A stretch of DNA of 26,834 nucleotides from Oscillospiraceae bacterium (GCA_017408725.1 JAFQUA010000011.1:1-26834), one strand, 5' to 3'; counted from the stretch's first letter, positions 1 through 8,241 are shown. Made by a program: numbers and translations. The notes: a model not told the origin generated them from the letters alone.

Positions 1-140
1 CCCTTGTCAGGGGAGCTGTCACGCGAACAGCGTGACTGAGGGGTAGTTTCTCTCCCTCCGTCTCAGCCTAACGGCTGAGCCACCTCCCTCGTCAGAGGGA
101 GGCTTGGCTGCATTCCGTTCGTAACATAAACGATCATTTA
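1..140 (+). repeat. Hairpin-rich MITE-like element, copy 1 (left part outside window)
   Basis: Positions 1-140 align without gaps to 24341-24480, with two mismatches (positions 24 and 79). The copy contains stem-loops such as GTCACGCGAACAGCGTGAC, TCAGCCTAACGGCTGA and CCTCCCTCGTCAGAGGGAGG, and ends in the terminal repeat TAAACGATCATTTA. Its left terminal repeat lies beyond the window edge. The right end overlaps the stop codon of eutT. No coding potential is seen. It is most likely a non-autonomous mobile or REP-like palindromic element, and it may also act as the 3' end of the eut transcript. Confidence 0.85.
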
Positions 141-820
141 CCTTTCTTCAGTTGGATCATCAAAATATAGAGCATACTGCTGATCCGGTTCAACGCCTGC
201 AAGATGTCCACGCGGGTGGGATTTCCCTCTGCATCCTGAAATGCCCGCACTGCCGCCAGCTCTGTCTGCCGCGCAAGACAGCGGCAGCGGTTTAAGCGCA
301 AAATTACCTCACCGTCGGTGTATTCCGGCATAAAATGAGGCTGTCCGTAATGATCCTGCGGAAAATGGCTCCGCTGACGGATCTCCTTTTGCGTGAGTCC
401 GCACAGCCGTTCCTCAGCCACCGGCTCATTCAAAACATCGCAGCGGATCAGTTTCCGAGTCAAGGCAAGGATCTCCCCCAGCTGACGGCGCACCGGCTCT
501 TCCACAATTAGTTGACATAACATTATTTCCGCTTCCAAAAGATCGATTTTTCCCCGGAACGAGATCCTCGGATGGGTCTTACTCACCAGAACATCCCCAT
601 GCAGATGGGTCATATGCTCCGGCTTTTCCTTGATATAACCGCCATTCAAAAGCCGGTAAGTTTCGATCTTGGCTTCCTCCGCGCTACGCACCTCGATCCG
701 TTCCCGGCTTAAAAATTCCCGTGCACCGGGGGTCAGCGTGTCACCTTTTCCTAAGAAAAAGACCCGCTTCCCCTCACGGTTACGGATATTGGCCCGGACG
801 GACTGCTCCGTATAGAGCAT
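134..820 (-). CDS. eutT: Ethanolamine-type corrinoid adenosyltransferase EutT
   Basis: The 228-residue product would transfer adenosyl from ATP to cob(I)alamin, supplying the AdoCbl cofactor of ethanolamine ammonia-lyase. Family-typical segments are the N-terminal LTPGAREFLS stretch and the central HMTHLHGDVLVSKTHPRI followed by FRGKIDLLEAEI, then an all-helical C-terminal half as in cobalamin adenosyltransferases. The Cys-pair metal motif described for the Salmonella enzyme after the conserved His is not apparent here, so this is probably the Cys-less variant. The start overlaps the eutM stop by one base (TGATG), which implies translational coupling. The stop codon TGA lies inside the terminal repeat of the neighbouring hairpin element. 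It is the last gene of the cluster. EutT is preferred over PduO because of its position and the EutT-like N-terminus. Confidence 0.88.
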   Translation of the reverse strand: MLYTEQSVRANIRNREGKRVFFLGKGDTLTPGAREFLSRERIEVRSAEEAKIETYRLLNGGYIKEKPEHMTHLHGDVLVSKTHPRISFRGKIDLLEAEIMLCQLIVEEPVRRQLGEILALTRKLIRCDVLNEPVAEERLCGLTQKEIRQRSHFPQDHYGQPHFMPEYTDGEVILRLNRCRCLARQTELAAVRAFQDAEGNPTRVDILQALNRISSMLYILMIQLKKGK

Positions 821-1122
821 CAGGCCTTAGGCGCAGGGCCGGATCTGCGATCCTTGGGCAAGATAGCATCTACCTCGGTGTGAGGACGGGCAATCACATG
901 AACGGAGATCAGTTCGCCGACTTTTTCCGCTGCAGCAGCGCCGGCATCGGTGGCAGCTTTTACAGCACCAACATCGCCCCGAACCATTACGGTCACAAGA
1001 CCGCCGCCAACCTGCTCCTTGCCTACCAGCTGCACATTGGCAGACTTGACCATGGCATCCGCCGCTTCAATTGCGCCGATGAGGCCCTTTGTTTCGATCA
1101 TACCCAGAGAATTCGTATCCAT
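820..1122 (-). CDS. eutM: Bacterial microcompartment shell protein, EutM-like
   Basis: A 100-residue single-BMC-domain protein that should form the hexameric facets of the ethanolamine-utilisation compartment. It begins with the canonical [19 protein letters not shown] segment, followed by [20 protein letters not shown] and the [14 protein letters not shown] helix typical of EutM/PduA-type shell proteins. The length matches the family. The ribosome site AAGGATG precedes the ATG, and eutE ends 24 bases upstream. It is one of only two shell proteins visible here; the pentameric vertex protein (EutN/CcmL type) must be encoded elsewhere if a closed shell forms. Confidence 0.95.
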   Translation of the reverse strand: MDTNSLGMIETKGLIGAIEAADAMVKSANVQLVGKEQVGGGLVTVMVRGDVGAVKAATDAGAAAAEKVGELISVHVIARPHTEVDAILPKDRRSGPAPKA

Positions 1123-1146
1123 ATTACTTACATCCTTTCAAAAATG

Positions 1147-2577
1147 TTATTTCAGTCGTTCCAGAATTTTTGCTGCCAGCAGTTCCACCAGATCGTTGTC
1201 CACTTTCACCTTCGGCTTTTCGGTCTTTTCATCCAATCCCCATGCCACACGGCGGATGTTAATGAGATCCAAAGGGGAAATATTGTTGGAGGTAGAGCTT
1301 CCGCCTACCGCACCGCAGCCAAGAGTCAGCGCCGGGAACAGCTTGGTGGTAGCGCCGATGCCTCCCAATGCCGCCGGTGTGTTAACGAGGAATCGGGAAA
1401 CCGGAATCTTGAGGGAAAACTTTCGGACCACTTTTTCATCCTTTGCGTGAATGGCAAAGGTGTGTCCGCTGCCCTCATGCCGCAGCACCTCAATGGCCTT
1501 CTGCAAAACCGCATCCTCGCTGTCCATCACAAAGAAAGCCAGAACAGGACACAACTTTTCCATAGAATAAGGCCGTGTAGGACCTGCCTCCTGCTCCCGT
1601 GCCACCAGAATTTTCGTACCGCGAGGCACGGAAAATCCAGCCATCTCCGCCAGTTTTTCCGCTTTTTTGCCTACAATCTCCGGATTCAGCGCACCGTTGG
1701 GCTTAAAGAGAAGCTTTGCAAGGCAACCAGCCTCCTGGGTATCCATAAAGTAGAACCCCTGCCGCTTGGCTTCACTGCGAACCGCTTCCTCCATGCTTTT
1801 TTCCACGATGATACTCTGCTCGGAGGCACAGATCGTACCGTAGTCAAAGCTCTTGGATTTTGCAATACAGGCGATCGCATGAGAAATATCCGCACTGTTG
1901 TGAATATAGGCAGGACCATTACCCGCACCCACACCGATGGCAGGTTTTCCGGAAGAATAAGCCGCCCGTACCATACCCGGACCGCCGGTGGCCAAAATTA
2001 GCTTCACCTGCTCCACCGCCATCAGCTCCTGACAGCCTGCCATGGAGGAAAGGCTCAGGCAACTGACACTTCCCGCCGGAGCACCGGCTTTTTCCGCCGC
2101 AGCCGCCACGATTCGGGCTGCTTTCAAGGTGCATTCCAGCGCCTTGGGGTGGGGAGAAAATACGATGGCATTGCCCGCTTTCAGCGCAATGATTGCCTTA
2201 TAGCAGACCGTAGATGTGGGATTGGTACTGGGCACAATGGCAGCGATGACACCAACGGGCACACCCACCTCCCATAGCTTTTCCCCCGCATCTTCTTTTA
2301 ATACGCCTACGGTTTTCATATCCCGTACGGCCGCGGCCACAGTTTCCGATGCAAACCGGTTCTTTTCGATCTTATCTTCCACATTGCCGAAGCCGGTTTC
2401 CCGAACAGCCAGCTCTGCCAGTTCCAACGCCGATGCGCTGAAAGCTTTGGCCACGGCCTCCACGATGGCATCCAACTGCTGCTGGGTCATATCTGCCAGA
2501 ATGTGCTGTGCCTTTTCCGCCTGCCGGCACAGAAGCCGCGCTTCCTGTCGCGCCGCTAAATCCTTATCAAACTCCAT
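1147..2577 (-). CDS. eutE: CoA-acylating acetaldehyde dehydrogenase EutE
   Basis: The 476-residue enzyme converts acetaldehyde, CoA and NAD+ to acetyl-CoA inside the microcompartment. The aldehyde dehydrogenase fold is recognised from VPSTNPTSTVCYKAI, ATGGPGMVRAAYSSG and the active-site segment FDYGTICASEQ with the catalytic Cys near residue 250. The N-terminus lacks an evident targeting peptide separated by a linker. Instead, the last 18 residues (about 459-476), after a charged linker, form a short amphipathic helix ending LLAAKILERLK that resembles a microcompartment encapsulation peptide. The start is supported by AAGGAG seven bases upstream. A 224-base gap carrying a hairpin element separates it from eutL, unlike the tight spacing elsewhere in the cluster. 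PduP-like enzymes are the nearest alternative; the context favours EutE. Confidence 0.93.
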   Translation of the reverse strand: MEFDKDLAARQEARLLCRQAEKAQHILADMTQQQLDAIVEAVAKAFSASALELAELAVRETGFGNVEDKIEKNRFASETVAAAVRDMKTVGVLKEDAGEKLWEVGVPVGVIAAIVPSTNPTSTVCYKAIIALKAGNAIVFSPHPKALECTLKAARIVAAAAEKAGAPAGSVSCLSLSSMAGCQELMAVEQVKLILATGGPGMVRAAYSSGKPAIGVGAGNGPAYIHNSADISHAIACIAKSKSFDYGTICASEQSIIVEKSMEEAVRSEAKRQGFYFMDTQEAGCLAKLLFKPNGALNPEIVGKKAEKLAEMAGFSVPRGTKILVAREQEAGPTRPYSMEKLCPVLAFFVMDSEDAVLQKAIEVLRHEGSGHTFAIHAKDEKVVRKFSLKIPVSRFLVNTPAALGGIGATTKLFPALTLGCGAVGGSSTSNNISPLDLINIRRVAWGLDEKTEKPKVKVDNDLVELLAAKILERLK

Positions 2578-2603
2578 TGCTTCACTCCTTTGTGATTACT
2601 GTG

Positions 2604-2804
2604 AATAATCGTTTATGTTACGAATAGTGTGCACCCAAGCCTCCCTCTGACGAGGGAGGTGGCAGTCCGAAGGACTGACAGAGGGAGAGAAATATTGTAA
2701 AGACTGCATTTTCTCTCCCCCAGTCATGCCGTTCGGCATGACAGCCCCCTCATCAGAGGGGGCCTTGAGAGTTGCTCCCATTAGTACGCTAAACGATCAT
2801 TTTA
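2604..2804 (-). repeat. Hairpin-rich MITE-like element, copy 2, inside the eut cluster
   Basis: The ends carry AATAATCGTTTA at the left and TAAACGATCATTTTA at the right, imperfect inverted copies of the ends of the element at 24309-24481. The interior is related to that copy in reverse orientation: TATGTTACGAA, AAGCCTCCCTCTGACGAGG and GAGGGAGAGAAA are shared. The other stem-loops have different sequence but keep pairing (CAGTCCGAAGGACTG, GTCATGCCGTTCGGCATGAC, GCCCCCTCATCAGAGGGGGC). It fills nearly the whole eutL-eutE gap, so a transcript from eutL into eutE would contain these hairpins. The right end overlaps the eutL stop codon. It may act as a processing site or partial terminator in the operon. 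Confidence 0.82.
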
Positions 2805-3431
2805 TCTTTCTATTGGTCTTTGTGCCACTTCCGTCACCGCCCGGGCAAAAGCGGCGCAAGCCGCTTCACAGGCAGATTGGGTACCGCTTAACAATCCGCC
2901 GCCGAAATTGGTCTCGCTGGGCGGGTTGTATAGTTTACATAACTTCACATCTGCTGCTTTCAGCGCCGCATCCATGGCATACATGCTTTCCAGCGGCGGC
3001 GCAATGAGATAGGCAACGGCAGATCCAACGGTTACACCCGCCTCGGCAGCCAGAAAGCTGCCAACACTGGCCACCGTATGGGCAAGATACGGCACGCCGT
3101 TTACTTCTTCAAACCCTACACGGCCCAGGGTGCTGACCGCCGCCTCCATGCCGCTTCGCACCGCCCCCGGTGTCGGGCCGGCAAGAATGCCGATTACCTC
3201 TCCCGCATTGGGCGTACTGGCATTTCCCGCACCGGCGTAGAAGCTTCGGGCATAGCACACCTTCACATCTGCCGCCTTGGTGGCAGCATCCAGTGAAATA
3301 TAGGTGGGATCATCACTGTCTGTGGTCAGCATAGCCAAGCTGGGGTATCCCTCCGGCGCGCCCAAGGCCTTTGCCAGCGCCGGAGTGCCGTTTGCCAGAT
3401 ACCGCACCGCCAGAATCTTGACGGGTATCAT
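2802..3431 (-). CDS. eutL: Microcompartment shell protein EutL (tandem BMC domain)
   Basis: A 209-residue protein with two permuted BMC domains that forms pseudohexameric trimers with a gated central pore in the ethanolamine compartment shell. Recognisable features are VKILAVRYLANGTPALAKAL at the N-terminus, SLAMLTTDSDDPTYISLDAA, the ARSFYAGAGNASTPNAGEVI stretch, and the second-domain NPPSETNFGGGLLSGTQSAC. The length is close to the usual 210-220 residues. The ATG overlaps the eutC stop (ATGA), which implies translational coupling. The gene ends at the terminal repeat of the hairpin element. Confidence 0.95.
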   Translation of the reverse strand: MIPVKILAVRYLANGTPALAKALGAPEGYPSLAMLTTDSDDPTYISLDAATKAADVKVCYARSFYAGAGNASTPNAGEVIGILAGPTPGAVRSGMEAAVSTLGRVGFEEVNGVPYLAHTVASVGSFLAAEAGVTVGSAVAYLIAPPLESMYAMDAALKAADVKLCKLYNPPSETNFGGGLLSGTQSACEAACAAFARAVTEVAQRPIER

Positions 3432-4336
3432 TTACTCCCCTCCAGATGCAGCCCCACACCGGAAACCTTTTTCTTGAGGATCGTATCGATCAATTCTGCA
3501 ACATAAGCACCGGCTTCTACCGCAGGGGTGCCCTGAGAATGGATGTTGGATACCACCGTTCGGGAGGATTCCAGTACGCCCGTATGGGGTTTGTAGGTGA
3601 TATAGGCAGACATACTCTTATCCGTCACCAAGCCGGGGCGCTCGCCTACCAGCACGCACACCAGTTCGCAGCCGGTAATATCCCCCACCGCATCACCGGC
3701 ACCTACACGGCAATAACGAACGAAGATGGTCTTCCCGATCTCAATTCCCCGGACTTTCAGGCCGTCCTTGATTGCTTCCAGACAGTCCATAGCGTTTGCC
3801 CGAATGGCAGCAGAGGAAAGTCCGTCGCCGATGACGATCTGCACTCTGGGTGGCTTGTCGATGACACCCTTGATGGTCTTTGCGTTATGCTCATCAAAGC
3901 ACCGGCCCAGATCGGGACGGGTCAGGTACTCATCCTTGCTGTCACAGCGGGTCTTTACCGGCAGCAGATCATGCTCCTTGGCATAATCCGCGTCCATCTC
4001 CGTAAATACCGCGTCCTGAGCCGCCGCATGGTCGGCACGAAACCGCAGCATAGTCAATGTTTTATACCGGGGGCCCGCTCTGCCGCTTCCTAGCCGTGCC
4101 GGGGTTTTCAGCTTCATCTTCCGGTAGACTTCTTCATTTTGCGCGTTTTCCACCAGATAAAGCTTGCGCAGATCCAGCGCCGTTACGTCCGGCACAAAAT
4201 CCCCGTCGCTGTAGCCCCGGTCTTTTTTCTCCGGACCGGGATTCGTCGGCTTATATTCGCTGCCCTTGACCATGGGTTCTACCCCAATTTGGCCAAGGAT
4301 CTCAGCAACCATAGCGGTCAATTCCTGCTTATTCAT
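3428..4336 (-). CDS. eutC: Ethanolamine ammonia-lyase small subunit EutC
   Basis: The 302-residue small subunit pairs with EutB to bind AdoCbl and deaminate ethanolamine to acetaldehyde and ammonia. Family segments include TPARLGSGRAGPRYKTLTML, IVIGDGLSSAAIRANA, GIEIGKTIFVRYCRVGAGDA and VCVLVGERPGLVTDKSMSAY. The ATG at 4336 is preferred over the GTG six bases upstream, because the strong AAGGAGG then lies seven bases before it and the GTG overlaps the ribosome site. The variable N-terminal region (about residues 15-45) is lysine and proline rich, as in many EutC proteins. It lies 12 bases downstream of eutB and overlaps eutL by 4 bp. Confidence 0.97.
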   Translation of the reverse strand: MNKQELTAMVAEILGQIGVEPMVKGSEYKPTNPGPEKKDRGYSDGDFVPDVTALDLRKLYLVENAQNEEVYRKMKLKTPARLGSGRAGPRYKTLTMLRFRADHAAAQDAVFTEMDADYAKEHDLLPVKTRCDSKDEYLTRPDLGRCFDEHNAKTIKGVIDKPPRVQIVIGDGLSSAAIRANAMDCLEAIKDGLKVRGIEIGKTIFVRYCRVGAGDAVGDITGCELVCVLVGERPGLVTDKSMSAYITYKPHTGVLESSRTVVSNIHSQGTPAVEAGAYVAELIDTILKKKVSGVGLHLEGSK

Positions 4337-4348
4337 GGCCACACCTCC

Positions 4349-5713
4349 TTAAAACAGCAGACTGGAACCGTCGCCGGCCTTGGCTGTCAGTTTTCCGTTT
4401 TCCACAAAGCCCATCTTCTCCAGCCAGCACTGGAATTCCGGAATAGCCGTCTTTCCGGTCAGCTCCCGCAGTGTCGCCGTTTCCCGGAAGCCGGTGGTCT
4501 GGTAGTTCAGCATGATGTCATCGCCATGGGGAATGCCCATGAAGTAATTGCATCCAGCCATGGTCAGCAGTGCCGCCAGATTCTCAATATCATTCTGGTC
4601 TGCCTTCATGTGATTAGTATAGCAGCAGTCGCAGCCCATGGAAATTCCCGTAAGCTTACCCATAAAATGATCCTCAAGACCCGCTCTTGTCACCTGCCGG
4701 GCATCATAAAGATACTCCGGTCCGATAAATCCAACCACCGTATTGACCAGGAATGGCTGGAATCGCTTGGCAAAGCCGTAGCACCGGGCCTCCATGGTCA
4801 CCTGATCCGCACCATGGTGGGCATTGGAACTCAGCTCACTGCCCTGTCCCGTTTCAAAGTACATCACATTGGGACCCTCCGCAGTGCCCTCGTGTAGTAG
4901 CAGATCTCTTGCATCGCTAATGGTCTGGGCATTGAAGCCAAAGGCGGCGTTGCCCGCTTCCGAACCTGCGATAGATTGGAAGATCAGATCGCAGGGCGCA
5001 CCGTTGCGAACGGCCTTCATCTGGGCGGTCACATGGGCCAACACGCAGATCTGGGTAGGAATTTCCCAATGTTCTTTGATCTCTTGGAATCGGCGCAGGA
5101 CCTTACCCACCTGCTCGGGGCTGTCCGTTACCGGATTCAGACCGATCACCGCATCGCCTGCACCGAAAGAAAGGCCCTCCAATGTGGATGCCGTGATGCC
5201 CTCCGGATCATCGGTGGTGTGGTTCGGCTGCAGCCGGCAGGAAAGAGTTCCCGGCAGGCCGATGGTGGTATTGCAGTGGGCGGTAACCGTGATCTTGTTG
5301 GCTGCGTAAATAAGATCCAGATTGCTCATCAGTTTCGCCACCGCCGCCACCATTTCCGAAGTCAAGCCCCGGCTAAGTTTGCGAATATCGATGCCTGTTG
5401 TGTTTTCTGACAAGATCCACTCCCGCAGTTCACTGACCGTCCAGTTGCGGATCCTCTCATACTGTTTTTCATTTACATCGTCCTGAATGATCCGGGTGAC
5501 CTCATCTTCTTCATAAGGCACTGCCGGATTTTCCCGCAAATCCCCGAGGGTCAGCGCCGACAGCACCACCTTGGCAGCAATCCGCTCCTGTGCCGTTTCC
5601 GCCGCGATCCCCGCCAGCTTATCGCCGGTCTTTTCCTCGTTTGCCTTGGAAAGAACATCCTTTACATCCCGAAAGGCATATGTTTTTCCTGAAATAACCG
5701 TTTTCAGTATCAT
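4349..5713 (-). CDS. eutB: Ethanolamine ammonia-lyase large (catalytic) subunit EutB
   Basis: The 454-residue TIM-barrel subunit carries the active site of the AdoCbl-dependent lyase. The residues known in the E. coli enzyme fall at the same numbers: R160 and Q162 (CRLQPNH), N193 (GLNPV), E287 (FETGQGS) and D362 (GCDCCYTNHM). The enzyme therefore looks fully functional and collinear with the enterobacterial protein. The ribosome site AGGGGGAT precedes the ATG, and eutA ends 17 bases upstream. With eutC and eutA it forms the core of the cluster. Confidence 0.98.
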   Translation of the reverse strand: MILKTVISGKTYAFRDVKDVLSKANEEKTGDKLAGIAAETAQERIAAKVVLSALTLGDLRENPAVPYEEDEVTRIIQDDVNEKQYERIRNWTVSELREWILSENTTGIDIRKLSRGLTSEMVAAVAKLMSNLDLIYAANKITVTAHCNTTIGLPGTLSCRLQPNHTTDDPEGITASTLEGLSFGAGDAVIGLNPVTDSPEQVGKVLRRFQEIKEHWEIPTQICVLAHVTAQMKAVRNGAPCDLIFQSIAGSEAGNAAFGFNAQTISDARDLLLHEGTAEGPNVMYFETGQGSELSSNAHHGADQVTMEARCYGFAKRFQPFLVNTVVGFIGPEYLYDARQVTRAGLEDHFMGKLTGISMGCDCCYTNHMKADQNDIENLAALLTMAGCNYFMGIPHGDDIMLNYQTTGFRETATLRELTGKTAIPEFQCWLEKMGFVENGKLTAKAGDGSSLLF

Positions 5714-5730
5714 TTGAATCCCCCTAACGC

Positions 5731-7104
5731 TTATTTTTCAAAAATCAGAGTTTTGATTACCACCGGAATGGCTGGCCCTACCGGCGCACCCACATCCAAA
5801 TAATCTCCCTCTGCCAGTTTTAGTCCGTCAATGCACAGGCACTGCGCGCCATCGTGAAGCTGCAGTGCCAAGGCCTGTCCCAGTGCCTTTGCCATATCCT
5901 GCTCCGCTGCCACCCAAAGGGGCTGACCTTCCATTCCTGCTGCAATTGACCGAGCCAGTTCCTTAATACCGCTGTATGGTAAGTTATGCCTTCCGGGAAG
6001 AAACAAAATCCCTTGGGTATCCTGCTGCCGCCGCTTCTGCCGAATGCATTCGATCAGTTCCGGCTGCGGCATCTGCAAGGCTTCGGCAGGAAGGTACATC
6101 ACGGGAAGATTTTTCATTGGAAAATCCACATTTCGGTAAAACACCGTGCTTCCGGAAAGCTGTGCGCTGTGACATCCGGCTCCGATCACCGTCGCCCGAA
6201 TGGTCTCTTCTCCCAGCCGGTATTCCCCAGAGCATAGGCGGCTTTCTTTGATCTTTTGCCCCAAAACCGGCCCCATATCTCCAAACATCAGCCACGGTTT
6301 TTCCGCATCGATACAATCCGCAACGCCGCCTGAAAATGATACTACAACCTGTTGGTCTGGAACTATCATTACCGTTCCTTCGGTAGTCAGTTGCTCCACA
6401 AGTTGCGTTCTTTGCCGCAGCCCTGCCGCCATTTCCAGCGCCTGGGTTAGAATTTCCGCTACTTCCTCCACCTGGGTCAGCTGCGCTATATCTCCCACAC
6501 GGAGTGGGCAAATATCCTTCAGAACCGGAGATACATAGATCACGTTTCCCTTTTCATCAAATTTCAGCAGCCGTCCGCCCACATTCAAGCAGCCGGTCTC
6601 AACAATCTTTCCGTCACGGATCAACGCCAAATTGCTGGTACCGCCGCCAATGTCCATATGCAGCACGGTTTTTCCGGTTTCTTGCGAAAATTCCACCGCA
6701 CCGGAGCCCTTGGCCGCCAAAACACTTTCCAAATCCGGTCCGGCAGTCGCTACCACAAAATCACCGGCAAAGTCAGACAGCGCTGTCAGCACCGCTTCGG
6801 CATTTTCCTTTCGTGAAGTCTCTCCCGTAATGATCACCGCGCCGGTATCCACCTGCTGTCGCTGAATGCCTGCCGATGCGTACTCCTGCTGCACAAGCTG
6901 CTTCAGCTTTTCTCCGTCCACATGGCTATCATCCAGCAGCGGTGTAAAATGCACCGGGCTTTTATAAAGGATCTTCCGCTCTGCGATCTTCATTTGCGGC
7001 ACAGAAAAGCTTCCGGCATGGTTTTCGATCACCAGCTCCGATAGGATCATCTGGGTGGATGTGGTGCCCACATCCAAACCGACGCTCAGCAGCCGCTCAG
7101 ACAC
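5731..7104 (-). CDS. eutA: Ethanolamine ammonia-lyase reactivating factor EutA
   Basis: A 457-residue ATP-dependent reactivase that exchanges damaged cobalamin in EutBC. It has an actin/Hsp70-like ATPase architecture: the first phosphate loop GLDVGTTSTQ is at the N-terminus, and HMDIGGGTSNLALI with NVGGRLLKF is near the middle. The likely start is a GTG (7104-7102) with AGAGGTGA seven bases upstream; the first eight bases overlap the end of eutG. The length is close to that of enterobacterial EutA. Its place directly before eutB is typical of Firmicute eut operons. Confidence 0.95.
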   Translation of the reverse strand: MSERLLSVGLDVGTTSTQMILSELVIENHAGSFSVPQMKIAERKILYKSPVHFTPLLDDSHVDGEKLKQLVQQEYASAGIQRQQVDTGAVIITGETSRKENAEAVLTALSDFAGDFVVATAGPDLESVLAAKGSGAVEFSQETGKTVLHMDIGGGTSNLALIRDGKIVETGCLNVGGRLLKFDEKGNVIYVSPVLKDICPLRVGDIAQLTQVEEVAEILTQALEMAAGLRQRTQLVEQLTTEGTVMIVPDQQVVVSFSGGVADCIDAEKPWLMFGDMGPVLGQKIKESRLCSGEYRLGEETIRATVIGAGCHSAQLSGSTVFYRNVDFPMKNLPVMYLPAEALQMPQPELIECIRQKRRQQDTQGILFLPGRHNLPYSGIKELARSIAAGMEGQPLWVAAEQDMAKALGQALALQLHDGAQCLCIDGLKLAEGDYLDVGAPVGPAIPVVIKTLIFEK

Positions 7105-8179
7105 GACCCGTCACCTCTTCCAGAATCTTGCGCACCATGTAATCCTCCACTTTGATCGGATTGGTCTCGCAGCAGGAATCCGCCATAACCGTCCTGACAA
7201 TCGTATCCATATTATGCCAAATATCTCTGGGATCGATCCCCACCTGGGCAAGGGTTTCCGGAAGCTGCAGCTCCTTTCGCAGGCGGATCAGCGCGTTTTT
7301 CAGATTTCTTACAGCCACCGTATCTGCGCTGCCGCCGATCCCCGCTGCTCTGGCAATGGCGGCATATTTTTCTCCCGCCGCATGGGCGTTACACCCGATC
7401 ACCGATGGCAGCAAAATCGCGTTCAGCCGTCCATGGGGCACATGATACATTCCGCCAAGAGCATGAGCAATGGCATGGCAGATCCCCAATCCTGCCTGCG
7501 TGAACGCCATGCCTGCCATGGTTGCCGCCATATGCACCTTTAATCGCACATCTTTTCTGCCCCCAAAGGATGCCGGCAGTGCTGCAAACGCGGTGCAAAA
7601 AGCCTCCTTTGCCAAGGCATCCGTCACGGGTCCGGCTTTTTTCCCAACAAAAGCCTCCAATGCATGGCTCAGCACATCAAACCCAGCATCCGCGATCAGA
7701 CTTTTTGGCAGCTCCTGCAGTAATTCATCATCCAGAATCGCCATATCCGGAGCCATTCTCTTGTCTACCAGCGGATGCTTGACATTTTCATGAGTCAAGA
7801 TCGCAAAATCCGTCACCTCAGATCCGGAGCCGGAGGTTGTGGGGATCGCCACGAACTTCACGCCCATTCCGCTGAAATACACCATGGCCTTTGCGCAATC
7901 CATAGCGCTGCCGCCACCCAAGGCAACGATCACATCCGGACGAAATTCCTTAACTCTGGCAGTTCCCTTTGCTGCCAGCGCAACCGTCGGATCCGGTATT
8001 ACTTCTGAAAACATTTCCACCACTTCCGCGCCGGATTCTTTTGCAATCCGTTTCGCCGTGCCGTTTTTTTCAAAAAACGGATCAGAAACCACCAGCAGCC
8101 GATGCGCGCCCAACTCCTTCAGTGCGGAAACCGCACCGGTACCGCACACCAGCCTTGTTTTACAGTAAAACTCACTCAT
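7097..8179 (-). CDS. eutG: Iron-containing alcohol dehydrogenase, EutG-like
   Basis: A 360-residue group III alcohol dehydrogenase that would reduce acetaldehyde to ethanol and regenerate NAD+ for EutE. The nucleotide motif GGGSAMD is at about 88-94. The iron ligands Asp168, His172, His235 and His249 keep the spacing of FucO (4, 63 and 14 residues) in FDVLSHALEAF and GICHAIAHALGGMYHVPHG. The ATG at 8179 follows GGCGGTGG; a TTG three bases earlier is less likely. It is the first gene of the cluster and is divergent from the ruv operon. By sequence alone it could be a generic 1,2-propanediol or butanol dehydrogenase; position supports EutG. Confidence 0.88.
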   Translation of the reverse strand: MSEFYCKTRLVCGTGAVSALKELGAHRLLVVSDPFFEKNGTAKRIAKESGAEVVEMFSEVIPDPTVALAAKGTARVKEFRPDVIVALGGGSAMDCAKAMVYFSGMGVKFVAIPTTSGSGSEVTDFAILTHENVKHPLVDKRMAPDMAILDDELLQELPKSLIADAGFDVLSHALEAFVGKKAGPVTDALAKEAFCTAFAALPASFGGRKDVRLKVHMAATMAGMAFTQAGLGICHAIAHALGGMYHVPHGRLNAILLPSVIGCNAHAAGEKYAAIARAAGIGGSADTVAVRNLKNALIRLRKELQLPETLAQVGIDPRDIWHNMDTIVRTVMADSCCETNPIKVEDYMVRKILEEVTGRV

Positions 8180-8212
8180 CAACCCACCGCCTTTTCAAAA
8201 CCAGTATTCCCC

Positions 8213-8241
8213 ATTATGAGAAATTCATGTAACGGTAAAAA
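8213..8241 (-). promoter_or_regulatory. Candidate promoter of the eut cluster
   Basis: Read on the minus strand, TTTTTA (-35) and CATAAT (-10) are separated by 17 bases and lie upstream of eutG. The -10 box is good but the -35 box is weak, as in activated promoters. No tandem EutV-type antitermination hairpins and no cobalamin riboswitch were recognised in the remaining leader, so regulation cannot be assigned. Confidence 0.4.

Noticed and set aside
1..133. CRISPR-like repeat reading of the hairpin elements
   Set aside because: Copies are dispersed, not tandem with uniform spacers, and carry terminal inverted repeats; no cas genes are present.
721..2001. 426-codon open frame on the plus strand opposite eutT, eutM and eutE
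   Set aside because: It lies antisense to three genes with clear homology and start signals, crosses their boundaries, has Cys/His/Arg-rich composition typical of an antisense shadow, and has no ribosome site.
2605..2790. Simple Rho-independent terminator ending the eutGABCL transcript
   Set aside because: The hairpins are strong but none is followed by a clear T-tract on the minus strand, and the sequence is better explained as a copy of the repeat element.
4139..4897. 252-codon plus-strand frame opposite eutC and eutB
   Set aside because: Antisense to two well-supported genes, spanning their junction, with no recognisable domain.
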